DNA of 5,169 bases. Source: Thermoanaerobaculaceae bacterium. Its GTDB lineage: Bacteria; Acidobacteriota; Thermoanaerobaculia; Thermoanaerobaculales; Thermoanaerobaculaceae. The position numbers were made by a program, and so were the translations under genes. Location of the stretch: positions 1 to 5,169 of the forward strand of contig JALHTD010000052.1 in NCBI GenBank assembly GCA_022865555.1. The letters run 5' to 3'. Under the pieces are notes generated by a model. It worked only from the letters and a program-made list of their open reading frames with translations, did not search any database and was not told the origin of the DNA. This document shows, piece after piece, positions 1 through 5,169 of the stretch (positions are counted from its first letter, which is position 1; each line of letters begins with the position of its first letter).

Positions 1-599
1 AGATGTACGATGTGGCCTACCGAGGCTATCTGGCCGGCTTGCAGGCCGCCCGCCCCCACGCTGGCGAGGAAGTCGTACTGCTGCACCCACAGCCCACCTT
101 CCACGGTGAAGAGCCTGGTCGTGCCGACCTGCGAGCCGGCCGTGTCAAACGCCTTGACCGCGACCGTGCACGTCGCAGTGCCGAGGTTGACGACCCCGAG
201 ATTAGTGTAGAACCCGTTGCCACGCCTGAGTTGCGGCAGGATGCCCACTCGGCCCGGCAGGAGCGCGTCGGAATCGGTGAGCGCAGGGAAGTCCTGCCCC
301 ATCGTTCCCTGCGGCCCCTCGCTGTACGAGCGAGCCGTGATGGCGAGGGGCACATCGGCGACCACCTCGACAAGGCCGGCGGTGTTTCCCGTCGGGGCGA
401 GGCCGAACAGACTCTCGAGGACGTTGCGCCACTCCACGGTTCCACCCGCGCTCAGACTGGCGGCCTGCGTGAGTCGAAGGTCCGGAGAAGCGTAGGTGAG
501 CGTCAGGGAGCCTGCAAAGCCGGAGCGGTTGACCACGGCCACGTCGCTCCGCCACCGTGTGCCTCCCGCACCGACGTTGTGGGCGACGGCCGGCACCCG
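1..599 (-). other. C-terminal tandem beta-sandwich-like module of the dehydrogenase
   Basis: This stretch encodes residues about 404-602, beyond the last propeller blade (GEDEAGNIYLAD, 372-383). Two segments look like diverged copies. Unit 1 begins VPAVAHNVGAGGTRWRSDVA (405-424), continues VVNRSG...LTLTY and reaches GGTVEWRNVLESL (455-467). Unit 2 begins about LPQLRRGNGFYTNLGVVNLG (524-543), continues TCTVAVKAFD and reaches GGLWVQQYDFLASV (571-584). Both follow the same plan: hydrophobic strand ending VVN, alternating strand, turn, GG plus aromatic strand, then a short LxSx segment. I infer an immunoglobulin-like or similar sandwich pair, perhaps for cell-surface or substrate attachment. The repeat assignment is by eye, unit boundaries are approximate, and the second unit may continue past the window edge. 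Confidence 0.5.
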
Positions 600-1808
600 G
601 TAGACGTAGCCCGCGATTGCGCCCGGGTCGGTGACCTGGTAGACATCGCCGCGACTGTGGTCGGCCAGGTAGATGTTACCGGCCTCGTCCTCGCCGAACG
701 TGCTGACGGTGTACGGGCTGTCCAGAAGTTGGGTACTCTGAAAGGAGCTCCCGTCTCGACGAAGCCCCCACAGCCGCCCGCTGCAGTAATCGGCGAAGAA
801 GTAAACGCCCTGCATGCGGGGGTAGAGAGAGCCCCGGTAGACAAAACCCCCGGTGACGGAACACCCCTGGGAGTGGTCGTACTCGAAGACCGGCTGCAGC
901 AGGCCGGTCTGGTTACACGGGTTGGGGTCGTAGCAGTGGCCCGCCTCCATGATCCGCCAGCCGTAGTTCTCTCCTCCCGGGTCTCCGGCCGGCTGAAAGT
1001 CGACCTCCTCGTACCGATTCTGGCCCACGTCGCCGATGAAGAGATCGCCGGTACGGCGGTCGAAGGAGAAACGCCACGGGTTGCGGAGGCCGAGCGCCCA
1101 GATCTCGCCCCGATACCCGGCGCGCCCCGCGAACGGGTTGGAGACGGGGACCGCGTACGGCGCCGCCCCGGACTCGACGTCGATCCGCAGGATCTTACCC
1201 AGGAGAGAGGCCGGGCCCTGCGCATTGTTCTGGGGGTCGCCTCCGGAGCCGCCATCCCCCATTCCGACGTACAGGTAGCCGTCGGGACCGAATGCGAGCT
1301 GGCCCCCGTTGTGGTTGGAGTAGGGCTGCGCGATCGTCAGCACGATCTGCTCGCTGCCGGGGTCGGCGACGTCGGCGTCGGCACCCAGACGGAAGCGGGA
1401 GATTATCGTGTTGCCCGCAGTGTCGGTGTAGTCCACGTAAAAGTAGCGCTTGCTGCCGTAGCCGGAGGGGAATGCAACGCTCAACAGGCCTCGTTCGCCG
1501 CAGCAGCTGACGCGGGAGACGATTTCGAGGAACGGGATGGGGAGCAGCGTCCCGCCGCGCGAGACGCGGATCCGGCCAGGCTGCTCGACGAAGAAGAGCC
1601 GGCCGCTCCCGTCGCCCGCTTGGGTGATTTGGACGGGCTGAGTGAAGCCCGAGAAGCGCTTCACGAGCGAGATCTGCGGCCACTCGGCCGCGCTCGGCGC
1701 AGCCGACCCTACCGCCGCCAGTGCAACCAAGACCAGGGCCGCGGAACATCGGCAGCGGACCACGGGTGCGTGGCGGGCCTGCCCGGTAAATCCAGCCTGG
1801 ACCCTCAT
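1..1808 (-). CDS. Exported PQQ-dependent sugar dehydrogenase (GSDH family), 3' end missing
   Basis: The family oxidises aldose sugars with pyrroloquinoline quinone, outside the cytoplasm. The frame is open for 602 codons from ATG 1808 to the window edge, with no stop reached. Residues 1-41 form a signal peptide: basic stretch to R20, hydrophobic core about 22-37, likely SAA/E cleavage after A41. The six-bladed propeller spans about 45-395. Its family motifs are CGERGLLSVAF (103-113), NHNGGQLAFGPDGYLYVG (165-182) with H166 as the expected catalytic base, LRNPWRFSFD (241-250) with R242/N243 near PQQ, GDVGQNRYEEVD (259-270), ENYGW (280-284) and GCSVTGGFVYRG (315-326). Cysteines 292, 298, 316 and 342 may form disulfides after export. 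Residues about 404-602 are an added C-terminal module. ATG 1808 is chosen because GGAGG precedes it by 5 nt; GTG 1763 (V16) would give a shorter, more typical signal peptide. The family call is secure; the exact substrate is unknown. Confidence 0.93.
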   Translation of the reverse strand, partial: MRVQAGFTGQARHAPVVRCRCSAALVLVALAAVGSAAPSAAEWPQISLVKRFSGFTQPVQITQAGDGSGRLFFVEQPGRIRVSRGGTLLPIPFLEIVSRVSCCGERGLLSVAFPSGYGSKRYFYVDYTDTAGNTIISRFRLGADADVADPGSEQIVLTIAQPYSNHNGGQLAFGPDGYLYVGMGDGGSGGDPQNNAQGPASLLGKILRIDVESGAAPYAVPVSNPFAGRAGYRGEIWALGLRNPWRFSFDRRTGDLFIGDVGQNRYEEVDFQPAGDPGGENYGWRIMEAGHCYDPNPCNQTGLLQPVFEYDHSQGCSVTGGFVYRGSLYPRMQGVYFFADYCSGRLWGLRRDGSSFQSTQLLDSPYTVSTFGEDEAGNIYLADHSRGDVYQVTDPGAIAGYVYRVPAVAHNVGAGGTRWRSDVAVVNRSGFAGSLTLTYASPDLRLTQAASLSAGGTVEWRNVLESLFGLAPTGNTAGLVEVVADVPLAITARSYSEGPQGTMGQDFPALTDSDALLPGRVGILPQLRRGNGFYTNLGVVNLGTATCTVAVKAFDTAGSQVGTTRLFTVEGGLWVQQYDFLASVGAGGLQAGQIASVGHIVH

Positions 1809-1820
1809 GCCCGCCTCCGT
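1809..1820 (-). promoter_or_regulatory. Ribosome-binding site of the dehydrogenase gene
   Basis: Read on the minus strand, ACGGAGG lies at 1820-1814 and is followed by CGGGC and the ATG at 1808. The GGAGG core sits 5 nt from the start codon. This good match is the main reason for choosing ATG 1808 over the in-frame GTG at 1763, for which no comparable site was noticed. Confidence 0.7.
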
Positions 1821-1892
1821 TTCCCGGCTAGGCCAACAGCGGCGGCGGCCGGCGAATTTCTCGGCCCGGAGGGCGTCGGCGCCCGCCGCGCG

Positions 1893-1921
1893 TTGACGTC
1901 GGCAGGCAGGACTGGTATGCT
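1893..1921 (+). promoter_or_regulatory. Sigma70-type promoter for the yceD-rpmF-plsX-fab operon
   Basis: A TTGACG box (1893-1898; consensus TTGACA) is separated by exactly 17 bp from TATGCT (1916-1921; consensus TATAAT). TG at 1913-1914 just before the -10 fits an extended -10 element. Transcription would start near 1927-1929, only about 20 nt before the GTG of the first gene. No other equally good pair was seen in the 139-bp gap. This is probably the housekeeping promoter driving all five rightward genes; activity is inferred from sequence only. Confidence 0.65.
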
Positions 1922-1935
1922 ACGCGGTCCCCGAG

Positions 1936-1942
1936 AAGGGGG
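1936..1942 (+). promoter_or_regulatory. Ribosome-binding site of yceD
   Basis: AAGGGGG ends 5 nt before GTG 1948 and supports that non-ATG start. The G run can also pair with CCCC at 1929-1932 across a GAGAA loop, so the site may be partly hidden in a small hairpin close to the predicted transcript 5' end. Confidence 0.6.
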
Positions 1943-1947
1943 TTCGT

Positions 1948-2466
1948 GTGCTCTGGATCGACCTAACCCACGCCGACAGGGAGCCGCTGGTATTCAGCGA
2001 GCGTCCGACCCTGGCCCCGCAGAGCGGTGGCGAGGAAGTCGTGTCGGTGGGCGGGGTGGAGTTCGATGGGCGCGTGGAGCGCGCGGGACGCGGGTACCTG
2101 CTCGAGGGCCGCGTGCAGGGGGCGGCCAAGCTGCACTGTGTGCGGTGCCTGGCCGAGTTCGATTTCCAGTTTGGGGAGCGTCTGGAGCTTCACCTTCTTC
2201 CTTCTTCGGCGCTGCCGCAGGAGGAGGAGAAGCGCCTCGAAATGGGCGAGCTCGAGGTGCGTTACTACGACGAGCCCAAGCTCGACCTCGCCGAGGTGGC
2301 CGCGGAGCAGTTCGCGCTCACGCTGCCGATGAAACCTCTGTGCGCCGAGACCTGCCGCGGGATATGCCCGCAGTGCGGTGCGAACCTGAACCTGGGGCCG
2401 TGCCCGTGCCCCGAGAAGAGCGATGATCGCTGGGCCCCGTTGCTCCACTGGCGCCCGAGCGAATAG
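1948..2466 (+). CDS. yceD: YceD/DUF177 family protein
   Basis: A 172-residue cytoplasmic protein of the YceD (DUF177) family, whose members are encoded just upstream of rpmF in many bacteria and have been linked to 23S rRNA accumulation; the exact mechanism is unsettled. The family hallmark CVRC is at 64-67 in LHCVRCLAEFDF. The acidic middle (91-121) leads to LTLPMKPLC (124-132), then a cysteine-rich tail: C132, C136, C140, C143, C152 and C154, in the order CAETCRGICPQCG then NLNLGPCPC. That tail looks like a zinc ribbon and matches the longer family form. E. coli YceD, from memory, keeps only the first CxxC. The start is GTG 1948, supported by the AAGGGGG site; no in-frame ATG is nearby. It is the first gene of the operon, 18 bp from rpmF. 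The family call is strong; function is known only from relatives. Confidence 0.9.
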   Translation: MLWIDLTHADREPLVFSERPTLAPQSGGEEVVSVGGVEFDGRVERAGRGYLLEGRVQGAAKLHCVRCLAEFDFQFGERLELHLLPSSALPQEEEKRLEMGELEVRYYDEPKLDLAEVAAEQFALTLPMKPLCAETCRGICPQCGANLNLGPCPCPEKSDDRWAPLLHWRPSE

Positions 2467-2484
2467 CCGTGGGAGGATGCTTCT

Positions 2485-2670
2485 ATGCCCAACCCAAAAC
2501 ACCGCCACTCCAAGGCCCGCCGGGACCGCCGGCGCGCCCATGATCACCTAGCGGAGCCTGCGCAGTCGGTGTGCCCGAACTGCTTCCAGCCGAAGCGGCC
2601 GCACCGTGTGTGCCCTCACTGCGGGATGTACGGGGGGCGCCAGGTCCTGCACGTCGAGGAGATAAGCTGA
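2485..2670 (+). CDS. rpmF: 50S ribosomal protein bL32
   Basis: This 61-residue protein of the large ribosomal subunit has the usual bL32 length and layout. The N terminus MPNPKHRHSKARRDRRRAHD (1-20) corresponds to the family's MAVPKxKxSKxRRxxRRxH pattern and is strongly basic, as expected for rRNA binding. The second half has four cysteines, C30/C33 (CPNC) and C43/C46 (CPHC), the zinc-binding form of the protein, followed by GMYGGRQVL (47-55). GGGAGGA at 2471-2477 is a strong ribosome-binding site 7 nt before ATG 2485. It sits between yceD and plsX, a placement conserved in many bacteria. Because the cysteines are intact, this is the zinc-dependent version and not the cysteine-free paralogue that some bacteria make under zinc starvation. 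Confidence 0.96.
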   Translation: MPNPKHRHSKARRDRRRAHDHLAEPAQSVCPNCFQPKRPHRVCPHCGMYGGRQVLHVEEIS

Positions 2671-2683
2671 CCCAGGCAGTGGC

Positions 2684-3718
2684 ATGATCAAATCGGCTTC
2701 GGGCGCCGTAGCGCTGGACGCCATGGGGGGCGATCACGCCCCCGCGGCGACGGTGCAGGGTGCGGTCGATGCCGTCCGGCAATTCGGGCTGCAGGTGCTC
2801 CTGGTGGGCCGCGAGGCCGTGCTGCGGCGGCAGCTCGCTCGCATCGGGGGCGCCCCGCGCGGGCTGCACGTCGTGGATGCCCCCGACGTCGTGGCGATGG
2901 ACGACCCGCCGACCGCGCCCATCAGGACAAAGCGCAACTCTTCGATGGCGGTGGCTGCACGCCTGGTCCGCGACGGCAAGGCGTGCGCCTTCGTGACGGC
3001 CGGCAACAGCGGCGCCGCGATGATCGCCGCCAAGCTCATCATCGGCACGATCGCGGGGGTCGAGCGCCCGGCGCTCGCCGCCCCGGTCCCCGGCATCGAA
3101 AAGCCGACTCGGGTGTTGGACGTAGGCGCCAACGTGGACTGCAAGCCGCACCACCTGGAGCAGTTCGGGGTGATGGGTCACTTCTACTCCCAGGCCGTGC
3201 TGGGGGTGGAGCGCCCGCGGATCGGGCTGCTCTCCATCGGCGAGGAGGAGGGCAAGGGAGACCGTGTCACGGTCGAGGCGTACCGGCTGCTCTCCGACGT
3301 CGGCTTCAACTTCATCGGTAACGTCGAGGGGCGGGACGTGTACGCCGGGACCGTTGATGTCGTGGTCTGCGACGGGTTCGTCGGCAACGTGGTGCTGAAG
3401 GTTTCCGAGGGGCTGGGCGAGATGATCTACGGCCTGTTGCGGCGAGAGGCGCGGCGCTCCCCGACCTCCGCCGTCGGCCTGCTGCTCGCCAAGGGGGCCC
3501 TCATGGCGCTAAAGCGCAAGGCCGACTACGCCGAGTACGGAGGAGCCCCGCTCCTCGGCGTACAGGGGGCGTGCCTCGTGGGACACGGCCGCTCGAGCCC
3601 GAAGGCGGTCAAGAACGCCGTGCGGTTTGCCCACGCCTACGCCACCCACGGCGTGATTTCCGACATCGAGTCGAAGGTCGCGGAGCTGCGTGCCAGGCAG
3701 CGTTCGGAGGAGGTGTAA
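2684..3718 (+). CDS. plsX: Phosphate acyltransferase PlsX
   Basis: PlsX converts acyl-ACP and inorganic phosphate to acyl-phosphate, the donor used by the membrane acyltransferase PlsY to start phospholipid synthesis. It is a peripheral membrane enzyme. At 344 residues it has the family's normal length. Motifs in order: VALDAMGGDHAP (9-20), TAGNSGA (105-111), VLDVGANVDCKP (144-155), LLSIGEEEGKG (182-192), GNVEGRD (212-218), VVCDGFVGNVVLK (227-239), YAEYGGAPLLGVQG (282-295) and GHGRSS (300-305). All expected blocks are present and there is no break. The start at ATG 2684 puts the glycine-rich motif at the usual distance from the N terminus. Only a weak AGG (2674-2676) precedes it, 13 bp after the rpmF stop, so initiation may depend on translation of rpmF. 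The last codons carry the fabH ribosome-binding site. Confidence 0.97.
   Translation: MIKSASGAVALDAMGGDHAPAATVQGAVDAVRQFGLQVLLVGREAVLRRQLARIGGAPRGLHVVDAPDVVAMDDPPTAPIRTKRNSSMAVAARLVRDGKACAFVTAGNSGAAMIAAKLIIGTIAGVERPALAAPVPGIEKPTRVLDVGANVDCKPHHLEQFGVMGHFYSQAVLGVERPRIGLLSIGEEEGKGDRVTVEAYRLLSDVGFNFIGNVEGRDVYAGTVDVVVCDGFVGNVVLKVSEGLGEMIYGLLRREARRSPTSAVGLLLAKGALMALKRKADYAEYGGAPLLGVQGACLVGHGRSSPKAVKNAVRFAHAYATHGVISDIESKVAELRARQRSEEV
3706..3713 (+). promoter_or_regulatory. Ribosome-binding site that sets the fabH start
   Basis: GGAGGAGG lies inside the last codons of plsX, 6 nt before GTG 3720. It marks that GTG as the fabH start, over the in-frame ATG at 3690, which has no such site and would add ten residues (MPGSVRRRCN) not expected in FabH. 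The plsX stop TAA (3716-3718) lies between the site and the GTG, an arrangement favouring translational coupling. Confidence 0.8.
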
Positions 3719-3719
3719 C

Positions 3720-4718
3720 GTGCACGACCAACACGCGCTCACCGCGCGCATCGCGGGTCTGGGGACATTCCTTCCCGAGAAGATTTTGACCAACAAGGAC
3801 TTCGAGCGCATGGTGGACACGTCGGACGAGTGGATCATGTCGCGCACGGGTATCCGCGAGCGGCACGTGGTCGGGCCGGAGGAGAGCGTAGCCACCCTGG
3901 CGATCGAGGCCGGGCGGCGGGCCATGGCCGACGCGGGCGTCTCCCCGGAGGAGATCGAGCTGCTGATCGTGGCGACCGCCACCGTGGAGCAGCCGATCCC
4001 GTCCACGGCGGCGATCATTCAACCGGCGCTGGGGGTGAAGAACGCCACCTGCTTCGACATCGCCGCCGCCTGCTCGGGGTTCCTGTACGGTTTGCACGTG
4101 GCTCGCCAGTTCATCATCACCGGCGAGGTCGAAGCAGCGATGGTGATCGGCGCCGAGACACTTTCGCGGTACACGGACTACACCGACCGCGCCACCTGCA
4201 TCCTGTTCGGGGACGGCGCGGGTGCCGCGGTGCTCAAGCCCGCGCCCGCCGGGGAGGGAATCCTTCGCAGCGCGCTGCACACCGACGGGACGTACGCGGA
4301 CTTCATCCAGATGCCGGGCGGGGGCAGCAAGTACCCGCCCAACGTCAAGGAGCACATCGACGCCCGCCTGCCGTTCATCAAGATGCGTGGGAACGAGACG
4401 TTCAAAGTTGCGGTGCGGGCGATCGCCGACGTCTGCCAGGAGGTCCTCACCGCCGCCGGTGTGGGCGTCGAGCAGGTGGACCTCTTCGTCCCGCACCAGG
4501 CCAACCTGCGAATCATCAGCGCCGTCGGGGAGCGGCTCGGCATTGCGCCGGAGAAGGTGTACATGAACCTGGAGCGGGTCGGCAACACCTCGTCGGCCTC
4601 CATACCGCTCGCGATGCAGGAGGCGATCGACCGTGGCGTGCTCAAGCGCGGCCACCTCGTACTGATGGGTGCGTTCGGGGGCGGGCTGACCTGGGCCGCC
4701 ACGCTTCTGCGCTGGTGA
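3720..4718 (+). CDS. fabH: Beta-ketoacyl-ACP synthase III (FabH)
   Basis: FabH condenses an acyl-CoA primer, usually acetyl-CoA, with malonyl-ACP to begin fatty acid synthesis (type II, cytoplasmic). Starting at GTG 3720, the protein is 332 residues, close to the normal length. The catalytic triad is complete: C118 in AAACSGFLYGL, H259 in VPHQANLRI and N289 in VGNTSSAS. Other family blocks are ARIAGLGTFLPEK (9-21), DEWIMSRTGIRER (36-48), ILFGDGAGAAVL (161-172), the MRGNETFKVAVRA segment (222-234) and the C-terminal GAFGGGLTWAATLLRW (317-332). The start follows the plsX stop by a single base and has a strong ribosome-binding site. Primer preference (straight versus branched acyl-CoA) cannot be told from the sequence. 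Its product-supplying partner FabD is encoded next. Confidence 0.97.
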   Translation: MHDQHALTARIAGLGTFLPEKILTNKDFERMVDTSDEWIMSRTGIRERHVVGPEESVATLAIEAGRRAMADAGVSPEEIELLIVATATVEQPIPSTAAIIQPALGVKNATCFDIAAACSGFLYGLHVARQFIITGEVEAAMVIGAETLSRYTDYTDRATCILFGDGAGAAVLKPAPAGEGILRSALHTDGTYADFIQMPGGGSKYPPNVKEHIDARLPFIKMRGNETFKVAVRAIADVCQEVLTAAGVGVEQVDLFVPHQANLRIISAVGERLGIAPEKVYMNLERVGNTSSASIPLAMQEAIDRGVLKRGHLVLMGAFGGGLTWAATLLRW

Positions 4719-4746
4719 CGCTCGTGGTTCGCTGAACTCGCGAGCG
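4719..4746 (+). other. Two-part inverted repeat between fabH and fabD
   Basis: Directly after the fabH TGA, CGCTCG (4719-4724) pairs with CGAGCG (4741-4746). Inside, GGTTC (4726-4730) pairs with GAACT (4734-4738), with one G-U pair and a GCT loop. A small internal bulge (4725 against 4739-4740) separates the stems. A further GCGGG (4746-4750) could pair with CCCGC (4762-4766). No T run follows, so this is not a standard intrinsic terminator. It could shape mRNA stability or partly reduce read-through into fabD. This is a prediction by eye. Confidence 0.45.
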
Positions 4747-4785
4747 CGGGCGCGCATTGTTCCCGCATCGGTGGGGAGGGTGTAG

Positions 4786-5169
4786 ATGGGCAGGATCGCT
4801 TTCGTCTTCCCGGGACAGGGGAGCCAGTTCGCGGGGATGGGGAACGACCTCGCGGAGCGCTACCCCGAGGCCCGCGAAGTGTTCGAGCGCGCCGACGCGG
4901 CGCTCGGAGAGCCGCTCTCGCGCCTCTGCTTCGAGGGGCCCGAGGAGCAGCTGAAGCTCACCGCCAACACCCAGCCCGCGATCCTCGCGGTCTCCCTCGC
5001 GGCGTACGCGGTGCTGGCGGCCCGTGGCGCGGCGTTCGACGGGGTGGCCGGGCACTCGCTGGGCGAGTACAGCGCGGTCGGCGCAGCGGGGGGCCTCGGG
5101 GTCGAGGACCTGGTGCGCACCGTGCGTCGCAGGGGTCAGCTCATGCAGGAAGCCGTCCGGGTGGGCGTG
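4786..5169 (+). CDS. fabD: Malonyl-CoA:ACP transacylase (FabD), N-terminal part, cut by window edge
   Basis: FabD moves the malonyl group from malonyl-CoA to acyl carrier protein, giving the extender used by FabH and later condensing enzymes. The first 128 residues are visible; the family is usually around 310. The start is IAFVFPGQGSQFAGMG (4-19), where Q11 is the expected oxyanion-hole residue. TQPAILAVSLAAY (62-74) follows, then the nucleophile elbow GHSLGEYSAV (89-98) with S91 as the catalytic serine, and VRRRGQLMQEAV (113-124) with R116 as the expected malonyl-carboxylate ligand. The catalytic histidine lies beyond the window. GGGGAGGG at 4773-4780, 5 nt before ATG 4786, supports the start. 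The 67-bp gap from fabH is the longest in the operon and contains a hairpin candidate. The visible part is intact. Confidence 0.96.
   Translation, partial: MGRIAFVFPGQGSQFAGMGNDLAERYPEAREVFERADAALGEPLSRLCFEGPEEQLKLTANTQPAILAVSLAAYAVLAARGAAFDGVAGHSLGEYSAVGAAGGLGVEDLVRTVRRRGQLMQEAVRVGV

Noticed and set aside
26..1749. Several overlapping minus-strand open frames that might suggest a frameshifted or broken dehydrogenase
   Set aside because: These are in other frames. Translating from ATG 1808 gives one unbroken frame to the window edge with all propeller motifs in order, so the gene is intact as far as visible.
1743..1757. Lipoprotein signal (lipobox) in the dehydrogenase leader
   Set aside because: C19 and C21 come before the hydrophobic core, among arginines, and not after it, so they cannot be the lipid-modified cysteine. 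An ordinary signal peptide cleaved near A41 fits better.
1871..1884. GGGCG-TCGG-CGCCC inverted repeat upstream of the operon promoter as an operator
   Set aside because: A short GC-only palindrome is expected by chance in DNA of this composition, and nothing links it to a known regulator.
3..2426. An 807-codon open frame on the plus strand
   Set aside because: It lies opposite the dehydrogenase with codon positions mirrored (first base against third), which in GC-rich DNA removes most stops. Its translation is arginine/glycine-rich with no recognisable motif, and it runs on through the promoter gap and into yceD in the wrong frame.
3690..3719. ATG 3690 as the fabH start
   Set aside because: It would overlap plsX by 29 bp, has no ribosome-binding site and adds an atypical N terminus. 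GTG 3720 has GGAGGAGG at the right distance.
2483..4757. Long minus-strand open frames opposite plsX (2483-3181) and fabH (3609-4757)
   Set aside because: Both stand in the same mirrored phase to a fully convincing plus-strand gene, have low-complexity basic translations and show no family motif.
4719..4785. Rho-independent terminator after fabH
   Set aside because: The inverted repeat is real but no T run follows, and fabD in the same direction is a normal partner of the operon.

Overview
The window is GC-rich DNA from a bacterial chromosome. It holds two transcription units that diverge from a 139-bp gap at 1809-1947. The phylum cannot be fixed from this sequence alone. The gene order yceD-rpmF-plsX-fabH-fabD is widespread in bacteria. 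The C-terminal module on the dehydrogenase resembles one I associate with secreted proteins of Acidobacteriota and related soil lineages, so that is a low-confidence guess at the source.

Left part, minus strand (1-1808): one continuous reading frame of 602 visible codons encodes an exported PQQ-dependent, six-bladed beta-propeller sugar dehydrogenase of the soluble glucose/aldose dehydrogenase (GSDH) family. It starts with a signal peptide and carries a C-terminal extension of about 200 residues that looks like two diverged beta-sandwich repeats. The gene runs off the left edge without a stop codon, so its C terminus is missing.

Middle gap (1809-1947): this holds a strong sigma70-type promoter reading right (TTGACG, 17 bp, TATGCT, with an extended -10 TG) and the ribosome-binding sites of both divergent genes. 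No clear promoter for the leftward gene was recognised.

Right part, plus strand (1948-5169): a tight housekeeping operon. In order it has a YceD/DUF177 protein with two cysteine clusters; ribosomal protein bL32 with a four-cysteine zinc site; PlsX (acyl-ACP to acyl-phosphate, phospholipid synthesis); FabH (first condensation of fatty acid synthesis); and the first 128 codons of FabD (malonyl-CoA:ACP transacylase), cut by the right edge. FabD makes the malonyl-ACP used by FabH, and PlsX draws off finished acyl-ACP, so the operon links ribosome assembly to membrane lipid supply. Gene gaps are 18, 13, 1 and 67 bp. The 67-bp gap before fabD holds a two-part hairpin directly after the fabH stop codon.

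I found no mobile element, CRISPR array, RNA gene or evidence of a new multi-gene system. The least ordinary items are the C-terminal module of the dehydrogenase and the two small RNA-structure candidates in the operon.
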